Source: Bacillus sp. NTK034
Lineage (GTDB): Bacteria; Bacillota; Bacilli; Bacillales; Cytobacillaceae
Assembly: GCF_017303275.1 (NCBI RefSeq)
Contig: NZ_JAFKOJ010000009.1
Span: 124,001-188,000 of the forward strand
DNA length: 64,000 nt
Direction of reading: 5' to 3'
Shown here in pieces: positions 31,864 to 40,698 of this stretch. The notes under the pieces are model-generated. The model did not search any database and had not been told where the DNA came from. It saw only the letters and a list, made by a program, of their open reading frames with translations. The translations under genes and the position numbers were made by a program. Positions within the stretch are counted from its first letter, which is position 1; every line of letters starts with the position of its first letter.

Positions 31864-32730
31864 TTGGTGACTTCAATGTACAAAAAGCTAAAAACTGTCA
31901 TATTAAAGCATCCAAAAGAAGCCTTTATCAGTCAGGAGCATTTAAGAAGTGAGTGGAAAAAGTTTAACTATATCAGCGAGCCGGATTATTTGAAAGCCCA
32001 GCAGGAATACGAACAGTTTCTATCCATAATCAAGAAGCATGTCGGCCATATTAAATTTCTGCCGGTTTCAGAAAAGGCGGGGCTGGATTCGCTTTATGCC
32101 CATGATCCCGTTAAATTTACGAAAAAAGGCGCAATGATTTTAAAATCAGGGAAAAAATTACGCCAGCCTGAAGCAGAAATTTATAAAGAATTTTTACAGG
32201 AAAAAAATATCCCGATTCTGGGAGAATTAACTGGTGATGCTGTAGCTGACGGGGGAGATCTTGTTTGGCTGGATGACCGCACTTTATTAATTGGACGCGG
32301 TTATCGAACAAACGATGAGGCGATTCGCCAAATGAAAGAAATGACAAAAGAGATAGTTGATGAATGTATAGTTGTCCCGCTCCCGCATGATCAGGGAGAA
32401 GAGGAATGTCTTCACCTTATGTCTTTTATAAGCATCGTAGATGAAAATCTTGCTGTGGTGTATTCACGGCTTATGCCCGTATTTCTAAGACAGATGCTTC
32501 TGAAACGCGGTTTCCATCTGGTTGAAGTACCGGACGATGAATACCGGCGGCTCGGCTGTAATGTGCTGGCTGTTGCACCGCGCATTTGTGTCATGGTTTC
32601 CGGAAATCCTCAAACCAAACAGGGACTATTGGATGCAGGGGCGACCGTCTATGAATACGAAGGTAATGAAATTTCTTATTTAGGCACTGGAGGACCAACA
32701 TGCCTCACATGCCCAGTAGAACGTATTTAA
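31864..32730 (+). CDS. Amidinohydrolase-fold protein (DDAH/arginine deiminase-like)
   Basis: A 288-residue protein of the pentein (guanidine-modifying) superfamily. It carries the GDAVADGGDLVWLDDR segment, a His in EECLHLMSFISIVDE (about residue 181) and a Cys in GGPTCLTCPVERI at the very C-terminus (about 280), the usual His-Cys pair. It is a paralogue of the next gene but not closely alike. TTG 31864 has AAGGAGG 9 bp upstream. As first gene of the operon it may hydrolyse a different methylated or substituted guanidine, or act with its neighbour. The exact substrate is not known. Confidence 0.75.
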   Translation: MVTSMYKKLKTVILKHPKEAFISQEHLRSEWKKFNYISEPDYLKAQQEYEQFLSIIKKHVGHIKFLPVSEKAGLDSLYAHDPVKFTKKGAMILKSGKKLRQPEAEIYKEFLQEKNIPILGELTGDAVADGGDLVWLDDRTLLIGRGYRTNDEAIRQMKEMTKEIVDECIVVPLPHDQGEEECLHLMSFISIVDENLAVVYSRLMPVFLRQMLLKRGFHLVEVPDDEYRRLGCNVLAVAPRICVMVSGNPQTKQGLLDAGATVYEYEGNEISYLGTGGPTCLTCPVERI

Positions 32731-32770
32731 CCGAAGCTTACAAATCAGAAAAATGATGGAGGAATAACAC

Positions 32771-33574
32771 ATGTTAAGAGAATCAGCAACAAAATCAGCA
32801 CAAGCTGCAAAAATGTTTCATAACACAATTGTAAAAAGACCCGGCTCAACTTTTATCAATGGATTAACAACTTCTGACCTTGGAATACCTATTTTAGAAA
32901 AAGCATTAGAGCAGCATGATGCCTATATTGAAGCACTTAAAGCATGCGGTACAGAAGTAACTGTCCTTCAAAGCAATGATCAATTTCCGGACTCTACCTT
33001 TGTAGAAGATACAGCTGTTTTAACTGCAGATTTTGCAATTATTTCTAACCCTGGTGCGGAAAAAAGAAATGGCGAAATTCACGAAATAGAGCCGGCAATC
33101 AAATCCTTCTTTGATAAGATCTACTATATTAAAGCGCCTGGCACACTTGATGGCGGCGATATTTTACAAATCGAAGATCATTTTTACATTGGGATCTCTG
33201 CCCGGACAAACCAGGGAGGCGCCGAACAGCTTAAGCAAATTTTAGAATCCGAAGGCTATAATGCAACCATCGTTCCATTACAAAAATTCTTCCACCTGAA
33301 AACCGGAATAGCATATATAGGCAATCAAACGATTGTCGTTGCTGGAGAATTTGTAGACCACCCGGATTTTAATTCCTATCAAAAAATTGTTGTTCCTCCG
33401 GAAGAGGAATATGCAGCAAACTGTATTCGCGTCAATGACTATATCATCATCCCGTCCGGATACCCGCAAACAAAGCAAAAAATTAATGAAGCCGGCTTCC
33501 AGACGATTGAACTTGATACATCTGAGTTCCGTAAACTTGATGGGGGATTAAGCTGTTTGTCACTTCGTTTTTAA
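32771..33574 (+). CDS. ddaH: N(G),N(G)-dimethylarginine dimethylaminohydrolase
   Basis: A 267-residue enzyme that converts asymmetric dimethylarginine or monomethylarginine to citrulline plus dimethylamine or methylamine. From memory of the Pseudomonas aeruginosa enzyme it matches along its whole length. The motifs are KALEQHDAYIEALKACG, FPDSTFVEDTAVL with the substrate-binding acids, APGTLDGGDIL, YIGISARTNQGGAEQL, the catalytic His in FHLKTGIAYI (about 177), EEEYAANCIRVND, and the catalytic Cys in DGGLSCLSLRF at the C-terminus. ATG 32771 has a GGAGG site 9 bp upstream. It is the second gene of the operon. Confidence 0.92.
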   Translation: MLRESATKSAQAAKMFHNTIVKRPGSTFINGLTTSDLGIPILEKALEQHDAYIEALKACGTEVTVLQSNDQFPDSTFVEDTAVLTADFAIISNPGAEKRNGEIHEIEPAIKSFFDKIYYIKAPGTLDGGDILQIEDHFYIGISARTNQGGAEQLKQILESEGYNATIVPLQKFFHLKTGIAYIGNQTIVVAGEFVDHPDFNSYQKIVVPPEEEYAANCIRVNDYIIIPSGYPQTKQKINEAGFQTIELDTSEFRKLDGGLSCLSLRF

Positions 33575-33624
33575 TACTAGTTGAAAAAGGGTCGTTTTAT
33601 TTTGCATAGAAGGAGCGTTTAGTT

Positions 33625-35259
33625 ATGACACAGCTAAGGTGGGGAACCCCAGATGCATTGCGCAGGTTATTGTGCGAAGTAGTAAGCTGGAAAAGTATGA
33701 CACTTACGGATGGAGAGCGTAAATTTCCTTTTAAAGTGACAGCGAAGCTCAAGGAGTTAACCTATTTTCGGGAGAATCCTGATCACTTGGGGCTCCATGA
33801 TGCCGATTTTGGCCGTCGGTTTGTATCCGCTTTATATAAACACCCTGATGCCACGGAAACGATCGTGTTAATCAGCCATTTTGATACAGTAAATACCGAA
33901 GAATATGGTGATCTTCAGGAGTACGCGCATCTCCCGGAGGAATTGACGAAATTGCTTCACTCCAGGGCAGATGAGCTGCCGGAAGAAGCCAGGCAGGATC
34001 TTCTCTCGGGAGAGTTCTTATTTGGCAGGGGCACGATGGATATGAAAATGGGGCTTGTCATGCATATGGGATTATTAGAAAAAGCTGCTGTTGAACATTG
34101 GCCTATTAATCTTATTCTGCTGACGGTTCCGGATGAAGAAGTTAACTCTTCCGGTATGCGTGCAGCGGTTCAGAAACTTTTAGAATTGAAGGAAAAACAT
34201 CAGCTCACCTATAAGCTTTTCTTGAACGGGGAACCGGTATTTACGCAGGAACCGGGTGACAGGAACTATTATGTGTATTCAGGCTCTATTGGCAAAATCA
34301 TGCCTGCCGCTCTTTTTTATGGAAAAGAAACGCATGTGGGGGAACCGCTTAGCGGCATTACAGCCCCTTATATTGCCTCATTTCTAACACAAAGAATGGA
34401 GTGGAATTTAACACTGCAGGAAACGGAAATGGGAGAGCAAACCCCGCTTCCGGTGACACTGCAGCAAAAGGATCTTCGTCTGGAGTATTCCGCACAAACA
34501 CCTTATCGTTCAGCGGCTTTGTACAATGTATTTTTAATGAAACGGAATGCCGGGGAAATCATGGATATATTCGAAAAGGTAGCGCTAAATGCCGCTCACG
34601 CCTGCAACGAAGCCTATAAAGAAATCTGCAGTGAACGGAATGTATCTCCCATCGGAGAAGTGCGGGTGCTGCGTTATGAAGAACTGGAAAAGCATGCCGT
34701 TCGAAAATTTGGTGCAGATTTTGTTGCGGGCATCAAAGACTTGGTACAGAAAAAAGCGGAATGGGATGACCGGGAGAAATCTATCCGAATTGCTGATGCC
34801 TTAATCATTCAGTGTCAGGAGCTGACACCTGCAATTATTCTGCTTTATGCACCGCCTTATTATCCGGCAGTCAATTCCTCTGAGGATGAGCTGGTCACAG
34901 AATGCATTGAATATGTAAAACAAAAAGGCTTTGAAAAGTTTGGACTCCCTGTTAACCAAGTTCATTATTTTAATGGAATTAGCGATTTAAGCTATGTCAA
35001 TTATCAGGATACAGGTGACGGCTGGATCGTATTTAAAGAAAACACGCCGGTTTGGGGCAGCAGCTACAGCATTCCATTCGATGAAATGACACAGCTTCAG
35101 GCACCGGTACTAAACGTAGGCCCATTCGGAAAAGACGCTCACAAACGAACCGAACGCCTCCACATCAAAAGCGCCTTCGAAGAAGTACCTGCCCTTGTTG
35201 AAGGGATGGTCAAAATGCTGGCAAAAAAGGACCTAATGGTGTCAGGCGCAGCTAGTTGA
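33625..35259 (+). CDS. RocB-like M20-family hydrolase
   Basis: A 544-residue protein of the M20 metallopeptidase clan, RocB type. It has the metal-binding motifs VLISHFDTVNTEEYG (about residues 82-96) and GRGTMDMKMGLVMH (about 136-149), the acidic PDEEVNSSGM (about 171-180), and the RocB C-terminal part with YAPPYYPAVNSSEDELVTE. RocB belongs to the B. subtilis arginine catabolic operon rocABC, where its exact reaction remains unproven. Its place between a DDAH and an amino-acid permease supports a role in releasing or processing arginine derivatives. GAAGGAG lies upstream of ATG 33625. Confidence 0.8.
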   Translation: MTQLRWGTPDALRRLLCEVVSWKSMTLTDGERKFPFKVTAKLKELTYFRENPDHLGLHDADFGRRFVSALYKHPDATETIVLISHFDTVNTEEYGDLQEYAHLPEELTKLLHSRADELPEEARQDLLSGEFLFGRGTMDMKMGLVMHMGLLEKAAVEHWPINLILLTVPDEEVNSSGMRAAVQKLLELKEKHQLTYKLFLNGEPVFTQEPGDRNYYVYSGSIGKIMPAALFYGKETHVGEPLSGITAPYIASFLTQRMEWNLTLQETEMGEQTPLPVTLQQKDLRLEYSAQTPYRSAALYNVFLMKRNAGEIMDIFEKVALNAAHACNEAYKEICSERNVSPIGEVRVLRYEELEKHAVRKFGADFVAGIKDLVQKKAEWDDREKSIRIADALIIQCQELTPAIILLYAPPYYPAVNSSEDELVTECIEYVKQKGFEKFGLPVNQVHYFNGISDLSYVNYQDTGDGWIVFKENTPVWGSSYSIPFDEMTQLQAPVLNVGPFGKDAHKRTERLHIKSAFEEVPALVEGMVKMLAKKDLMVSGAAS

Positions 35260-35346
35260 CAAAATGGTGATCTTGTCCATTCAACGTGGACAATTCGCGC
35301 AAGCCAAATGTGCCTGATGCCAATTTAATTAAGGGATGTGATCTAG

Positions 35347-36753
35347 ATGGTTGAGCAAGAGGGTCAGAAGAATCAATTAAACCGGTCTATGAAGCGCCGT
35401 CATTTATTTATGTTATCTTTGGGTGGAGTAATAGGAACTGGACTGTTTTTAAACGCCGGCTACACGATCAATCAAGCGGGGGCAGGAGGGGCTTTAATCG
35501 GGTATTTATTCGGTGGAGTCATTTTGTATCTTGTCATGGTTTGCCTGGGGGAGCTTGCTGTGTACATGCCTGTTACGGGATCGTTCCAGACTTATGCCAG
35601 TAAATTCATTAGTCCTTCGGCTGGTTTCTCGTTAGGCTGGATGTATTTCATTGGTTCAGCCACAACAGCTGGAGTAGAATTTACGGCTGCCGGAATTTTG
35701 ATGAAACGCTGGTTTCCGGATATCTCCGTATGGGTGTGGTGTGCCATATTCATCCTTCTTTTGTTCGCACTGAATGCCTTAACAACAAGAGGCTTTGCTG
35801 AAGCGGAATATTGGTTTTCCGGTATTAAAGTGGTAGCTGTGATCTTCTTTATTATTATTGGCTTCAGTGCCATCCTGGGCATTATACCACTGGCGGACAG
35901 GCCGGCGCCATACATGGAACATTTAGCTCCTAAAGGCCTTTTCCCTGCTGGAATTGCCATCGTGTTTGTAACGATGATGAATGTCATCTTTTCCTATCAG
36001 GGATCAGAATTAATCGGAATTGCGGCCGGTGAAAGCGAGGAGCCTCAAAAGAATATTCCTCGTGCGATTCGAAATGTCCTTTTTAGAATCATCATTTTTT
36101 ATATTGCTTCTATTATTATATTATCCGCCATTTTTCCAACACAGGAGCTCGGGATATTAGAAAGCCCGTTTGTAACCTTAATGGACCTGGCTGGAATTCC
36201 ATTTGCCCCTGATATCATGAATTTTGTTATCTTAACAGCTATTTTATCAGTAGGAAACTCTTGTATTTATGCTTCGACCCGCTTACTTTGGGCGATGGCC
36301 CATGATGGAATGGCACCTGGAGTTTTTGGAAAACTCTCAAAACGAAAGGTTCCTTTCACAGCTCTAGTATTCACCATGATTTTTTCCCTTTTATCATTAC
36401 TCACAAGCGTATTTGCAGCTGAAACCGTGTTTGTGTTATTAATGTCCATTGCTGGTATTTCTGTCACCATCTCATGGATGGGAATCGCTCTCTCTCAATT
36501 CATGTTCCGGCGTAAGTATATACAAGCAGGCGGAAAGGCAGAGGATCTAAAATACAAAGTTCCATTCTACCCAATCATCCCGCTGATTTGTATTATATTC
36601 TGTGTCTCTATCCTGGTATTCCTGGCCTTTGACCCAACTCAGCTGGCAGGACTGCTTATCGGAATAGGATTCCTGCTTGTCAGCTATCTATTCTATTACT
36701 TCAAAAATCGGAAAACTGATAAAGTTAGTTCAAATAATGAAATAGGTGCATGA
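35347..36753 (+). CDS. APC-family amino acid permease (RocE/RocC-like)
   Basis: A 468-residue permease with twelve predicted membrane segments. It begins LNRSMKRRHLFMLSLGGVIGTGLFL, the AAT-family signature, and contains VTGSFQTYASKFISPSAGFSL and SYQGSELIGIAAGESEEPQKN in the expected places. The group includes RocE and RocC, which import arginine, ornithine or GABA in B. subtilis. As last gene of the DDAH operon it probably imports the methylarginine or arginine substrate. A terminator follows at 36803-36835. Confidence 0.85.
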   Translation: MVEQEGQKNQLNRSMKRRHLFMLSLGGVIGTGLFLNAGYTINQAGAGGALIGYLFGGVILYLVMVCLGELAVYMPVTGSFQTYASKFISPSAGFSLGWMYFIGSATTAGVEFTAAGILMKRWFPDISVWVWCAIFILLLFALNALTTRGFAEAEYWFSGIKVVAVIFFIIIGFSAILGIIPLADRPAPYMEHLAPKGLFPAGIAIVFVTMMNVIFSYQGSELIGIAAGESEEPQKNIPRAIRNVLFRIIIFYIASIIILSAIFPTQELGILESPFVTLMDLAGIPFAPDIMNFVILTAILSVGNSCIYASTRLLWAMAHDGMAPGVFGKLSKRKVPFTALVFTMIFSLLSLLTSVFAAETVFVLLMSIAGISVTISWMGIALSQFMFRRKYIQAGGKAEDLKYKVPFYPIIPLICIIFCVSILVFLAFDPTQLAGLLIGIGFLLVSYLFYYFKNRKTDKVSSNNEIGA

Positions 36754-36802
36754 GAGCAATCGCAGACATTTGTATTTTTCGGTGTGACTATAAACCTGGA
36801 TT

Positions 36803-36835
36803 AACCGGATGGCCATTTGGCAGTCCGGTTTTTTT
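36803..36835 (+). terminator. Terminator of the DDAH-RocB-permease operon
   Basis: AACCGGA pairs with TCCGGTT around a 14-base loop with an inner GCCA/TGGC pairing, followed by T7. It is 50 bp after the permease stop. Confidence 0.8.
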
Positions 36836-36891
36836 ACTGCTTTATCTTAATCTTATAAAAAACCAAAAACCTTAATATTCTTTATCTTGAA

Positions 36892-37151
36892 TGGATGAAT
36901 ACCGACGAAAAAGAAGATGATGTGCAAAGAATGGTAGTTAGTCTGGATGAATACCGACGAAAAAGAGGATAGTGTGGAAAGAATGGTAGTTAATCTGGAT
37001 GAATATCGACGAAAAAGAGGATAGTGTGGAAAGAATGGTAGTTAATCTGGATGAATATCGACGAAAAAGGAGATGATGTGCAAAGAATGGTAGTTAATCT
37101 GGATGAATAAAGACGAAAAAGAAGATGATGTGGAAAGAATGGTAGTTAATC
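36892..37151 (+). repeat. Five tandem copies of a 52-bp repeat with nested micro-ORFs
   Basis: Units start at 36892, 36944, 36996, 37048 and 37100, exactly 52 bp apart, differing by a few substitutions. Each unit carries an ATG (36895, 36947, 36999, 37051, 37103) opening a frame of about 18-25 codons that runs into the next unit. The products share MN(T/I/K)DEKE, then ERMVV or QRMVV, NLDE, and in the first three an EYRRKR end. Because 52 is not a multiple of three, successive ORFs lie in different frames. No ribosome binding sites are seen. It is not a CRISPR: there are no spacers. Confidence 0.9.
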
Positions 37152-37245
37152 TGATATTCTAGAAAATAAATCTATTTTATGGGAGAACAGACTGTTATAT
37201 TCTGAATAATTATAATATTACGCGTTATTTTAAGGGAGGGATATT

Positions 37246-38463
37246 ATGATTCCAGGTTCATGGAGAGCGTTAGGATGGATTGGATTAGCTGAATTATGCG
37301 CATTAAGCTTGTGGTTTAGTGCTTCTGTTATAGCCCCTGAACTGATTCAAGTATGGAATCTTAGCTCCAGCTCAGAAGCATGGCTGTCTGCTTCTGTCCC
37401 AATTGGCTTTGTAATGGGTGCATTAGTTAGTTCATATTTTGGGTTAGCAGATCGTTTTAATCCCCGAAAGGTTCTTGCCGTTTCAGCGTTTCTGGGTGCG
37501 CTATTGAATGCCTTGCTTTTATTGGCAGATCAGGCTTTTTTCGGTATTATGCTTAGGATATTAACCGGTGTATCACTCGCTGGTGTATACCCGACAGCTG
37601 TTAAAATATTATCTCAATGGTTTCCGAAAAAACGCGGGCTTGCTGTTGGTATCTTAATAGCCGCCTTAACTCTAGGGTCCTCTTTGCCACATTTTATTGT
37701 TATATTCTCTTCTTCTTTAAATTGGCAATTAGTGATTATTTGCAGTTCAATATTGGCTCTCCTGGCAGCTGTAATTGTCAATTGGGTTTTAACAGATGCT
37801 CCAGTAACAACGAAAAAACTACCTTTCTCTTTTAAATTAATAAAAAAGGTAGTTTCGAATAAACCAGTAATGCTTGCGAACTACGGTTATTTTGGGCATA
37901 TGTGGGAATTGTATGCGATGTGGACGTGGATTCCTATCTTTTTGACTGCTAGTTTTACAAGCTATTCTCCAGGGATTCCTCCCTGGTTCATTGCATTGTC
38001 CTCTTTTATTATTATCGGAATTGCAGGGGGGATTGGCTGTGTAGCAGGCGGGCTAGTCTCAGATAAAATTGGAAGAGCAAATCTAACGATTATTTCTATG
38101 TGTATCAGTGCCATTTGCTGTATCTTGATTGGCATTACTTTTGGTCAATATATTTGGTTAACTCTACTCCTTTCTATCATTTGGGGAATGTCTGTCATCG
38201 CTGATTCTGCACAGTTTTCTGCCGCAGTTTCAGAAGTTGCAGAAGTTGAGTATGTAGGAACAGCCCTGACTTTTCAAATGTGCATTGGTTTCCTGATTAC
38301 TATATTTTCTATAAATTTAATCCCTATTATTCAGAGGTTAGTTGGCTGGGAATGGGTCTTTGCCTGTTTAGCGGTTGGACCAATTCTTGGCATTGTATCT
38401 ATGGTCCAGTATAAACGGCATGATTTTAATAATGTCAAAGGGACAATCGGTCATTTTAAATAA
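37246..38463 (+). CDS. MFS transporter
   Basis: A 405-residue transporter with twelve predicted membrane segments. It has the MFS loop sequence GLADRFNPRKVLAVSAFLGA between helices 2 and 3 (about residues 65-85), RILTGVSLAGVYPTAVKIL in helix 4, KKRGLAVGILIAALTLGSSL, and GLVSDKIGRANLTIISM in the second half. I read it as a member of the nitrate/cyanate or sugar-acid exporter branch by general appearance only; no substrate is assigned. It has an AAGGGAGGG site and lies alone between the 52-bp repeats and the cobalamin riboswitch. Confidence 0.85.
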   Translation: MIPGSWRALGWIGLAELCALSLWFSASVIAPELIQVWNLSSSSEAWLSASVPIGFVMGALVSSYFGLADRFNPRKVLAVSAFLGALLNALLLLADQAFFGIMLRILTGVSLAGVYPTAVKILSQWFPKKRGLAVGILIAALTLGSSLPHFIVIFSSSLNWQLVIICSSILALLAAVIVNWVLTDAPVTTKKLPFSFKLIKKVVSNKPVMLANYGYFGHMWELYAMWTWIPIFLTASFTSYSPGIPPWFIALSSFIIIGIAGGIGCVAGGLVSDKIGRANLTIISMCISAICCILIGITFGQYIWLTLLLSIIWGMSVIADSAQFSAAVSEVAEVEYVGTALTFQMCIGFLITIFSINLIPIIQRLVGWEWVFACLAVGPILGIVSMVQYKRHDFNNVKGTIGHFK

Positions 38464-38668
38464 ATTAAACAACATCTATTTGGTCTAACTTTGTGAATTA
38501 TATCCCAGCAAAAATTAACTCCTGAATAGCAGATATAAGTTCTTTTTACCAATTCCTATATCTAAAAGTCAAAGGCATTAACATAGCATTTAAAAAATTA
38601 AGAAAAAAATAATATGTCAAATTTGGTCATTATATGTTATATTAGTAAAAAATTAATATATCAATTTG
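38464..38668. other. Leader and promoter region of the cobalamin operon
   Basis: About 200 AT-rich bp. A TATATT-type -10 near 38638 could be the start region of the riboswitch transcript, but no good -35 partner could be fixed. No ORF was seen. Confidence 0.35.
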
Positions 38669-38820
38669 AATAAGTGCTCACTATTGGTGAGGTAAAAGGG
38701 AAACCAGTGAAAGTCTGGTACAGCCCCCGCTACTGTAAGAGCTGATGAAATTACAATGCCACTGAGAAATCGGGAAGGTGTAAGAGTAAGAAGAAGCTTA
38801 AGTCAGGAAACCTGCTTATT
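38669..38820 (+). promoter_or_regulatory. Cobalamin (AdoCbl) riboswitch aptamer
   Basis: A classic cobalamin riboswitch. P1 is AATAAG (38669-38674) with CTTATT (38815-38820). Conserved core segments follow in order: GGTGAGGTAAAAGGGAA, the CAGCCCCCGCTACTGTAA segment (38731-38748), a CACTGAGAAATCGGGAAGG stretch, and the B12 box AGTCAGGAAACCTGC (38801-38815). It precedes the cobalamin biosynthetic operon. With the terminator at 38920-38958 it should switch the operon off when adenosylcobalamin is bound. Confidence 0.95.
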
Positions 38821-38919
38821 TAAACGACACTTGCTTTTCGGAGGGAGAAGTATAGGCGGGACAATTATGATCAATTGTTTTTGAGTTTCAGTATGCTAAT
38901 TTTTATACTGTCATTTCAT

Positions 38920-38958
38920 ATGCCTGTATTCCTTTGAAAAGGAGTGCAGGCATTTTTT
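38920..38958 (+). terminator. Riboswitch expression-platform terminator
   Basis: TGCCTGtAtTCC pairs with GGAgTGCAGGCA around a short loop, followed by T6. It lies between the cobalamin aptamer and the first gene, cbiH60, as expected for a transcription-attenuating riboswitch. Confidence 0.8.
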
Positions 38959-39066
38959 ATTTGGCAAGAAGCATTGAACTTTGAGAATGGTCTGGCGCAG
39001 AGTTCCTGCTCGAGCAGTACGGCAGCAGGCAAGGCGCATGTGCATTTCTTAATTGGAGGCTAGTCT

Positions 39067-40689
39067 ATGAAGAAGGGAAAAATCTTTGTTGTCGGCTTTG
39101 GTCCGGGCGATCGTGAGCATATAACCAAACGGGCTGTGGATGCGCTGCAGCAGAGTGATTGCATTATTGGCTACAAAACATACGTTGATCTGATCATGCC
39201 ATTCTTAACAGCAAGTTCCATTGTCAGCACAGGGATGACTGAAGAGGTATCCCGTGCGCAGGATGCAGTGAAACGGGCGGAAGCCGGCCAAATTGTTTCC
39301 GTGATTTCGAGCGGTGATTCGGGTGTATACGGCATGGCCGGCCTAGTGTATGAAGTGCTGATCGAAATGGGCTGGAAGGAAGAAGAAGGAATCGAAGTGG
39401 AAATTGTTCCTGGCATCTCTGCAATTAATTCATGTGCGAGCTTACTGGGTGCACCTGTCATGCATGACTCCTGCACCATCAGTCTGAGCGATCATTTAAC
39501 ACCCTGGACGGTGATCGAAAAGCGCATTGAAGCAGCCGGGATGGCGGATTTTGTCATTGCTTTATATAACCCGAAAAGCGGCAGAAGGACACGCCAGATT
39601 GTCGAGGCACAAAGGATTCTATTAAAATATCGTTCTCCTGATACACCAGTGGGGCTGGTGAAAAGTGCTTACCGTGAAAATCAGAATGTCATTCTGACGA
39701 CACTGGCGGAAATGCTTGATCACGATATAGGCATGCTGACAACAGTTGTGATCGGGAATTCCTCCACTTTCTTTTATGACAACAAGATCATTACGCCGAG
39801 AGGCTATCAGCGCAAGTACACGCTTGGGGAAGAGAAGCAAACCTTAAAGCCGCATCAGCGTTTAAAAAAGGAAGCGGAGCCATGGGCATTAAATCAGGAA
39901 ACCGGGGAAGCCCAAGCCGGCTACGAGCAGATTGAAAGCAAAAAACAAGCAGACAGCTCACTGGATATGGCTTTTAAGGCATTATCGATGGTGACGAAAT
40001 CGGAGATTGACCAAACACATTTGGTGCAGCAGCCAATCGAAGATATTTTTGAATTTGCGGTTTCGCCTGGTGTAGCCAATAAATTTATTACAGCTGACCA
40101 AATGCGTGTACTGGCAGAGGCTGTTGGCGAGAAAGGCACCATGGAATATACACCGGATCACCGATTCTTAATCAAGATTCCAACCGGGCGGCCACAGTCG
40201 ATTGTGGAAAAACTCAAACAGCACGATCTGACAGTCATGCCGGTGGGTGATGTGCTAAATGTAAAAGCGTGCGATTTTTGCTACGGGGAGAAGGCAGAAT
40301 CCATTCCGTATGCAGAGGAAATTGCAGCTGAACTCGGAGGCTTAAAGCTTCCAAAGGAACTGCATATTGGCTTTAATGGCTGCGGTATGGCCTGTTATCG
40401 GGCCGTATTTGATGATATCGGCATTGTTTACCGAAAGAAGAAGTTTGATTTATTTATCGGGGCAAAGCCGGTTGGCCGGACCGCCCATGCTGCCCAGCCG
40501 GTGGCAGAGGGAATTGAGCCCGATCAGCTGGTGCCGTTATTAAAGGAGATTATCGAAGAATACAAGGAAAATGCGCATCCAAATGAACGGCTTTTTAAAT
40601 ATTTTAAGCGCGTGAAAAAAATTCAGTATTTTACCTATCAGGATATGAGCTCCAGGATCGAAGTAGAGCCGGCTCCATGCGGGGATTAG
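39067..40689 (+). CDS. cbiH60: CbiH60: cobalt-factor III C17-methyltransferase fused to a 4Fe-4S nitrite/sulfite-reductase-like domain
   Basis: A 540-residue two-domain enzyme. The N-terminal half (about 1-260) is the SAM-dependent C17-methyltransferase that performs ring contraction, with GFGPGDREHI at residues 10-19, SSGDSGVYGMAG and EIVPGISAINSC. The C-terminal part (about 330-520) resembles the ferredoxin-like domain of nitrite/sulfite reductases. It has four cysteines, Cys402-X2-Cys405 and Cys439-X3-Cys443, the ligands of a 4Fe-4S cluster. This fusion matches CbiH60 of B. megaterium. It is first in the riboswitch-controlled operon, 10 bp before cbiJ. Confidence 0.92.
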   Translation: MKKGKIFVVGFGPGDREHITKRAVDALQQSDCIIGYKTYVDLIMPFLTASSIVSTGMTEEVSRAQDAVKRAEAGQIVSVISSGDSGVYGMAGLVYEVLIEMGWKEEEGIEVEIVPGISAINSCASLLGAPVMHDSCTISLSDHLTPWTVIEKRIEAAGMADFVIALYNPKSGRRTRQIVEAQRILLKYRSPDTPVGLVKSAYRENQNVILTTLAEMLDHDIGMLTTVVIGNSSTFFYDNKIITPRGYQRKYTLGEEKQTLKPHQRLKKEAEPWALNQETGEAQAGYEQIESKKQADSSLDMAFKALSMVTKSEIDQTHLVQQPIEDIFEFAVSPGVANKFITADQMRVLAEAVGEKGTMEYTPDHRFLIKIPTGRPQSIVEKLKQHDLTVMPVGDVLNVKACDFCYGEKAESIPYAEEIAAELGGLKLPKELHIGFNGCGMACYRAVFDDIGIVYRKKKFDLFIGAKPVGRTAHAAQPVAEGIEPDQLVPLLKEIIEEYKENAHPNERLFKYFKRVKKIQYFTYQDMSSRIEVEPAPCGD

Positions 40690-40698
40690 GAGGATCTC

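Noticed and set aside
36892..37151. CRISPR array
   Set aside because: The five 52-bp units are directly contiguous, with no unique spacers between them and no cas genes in the window.
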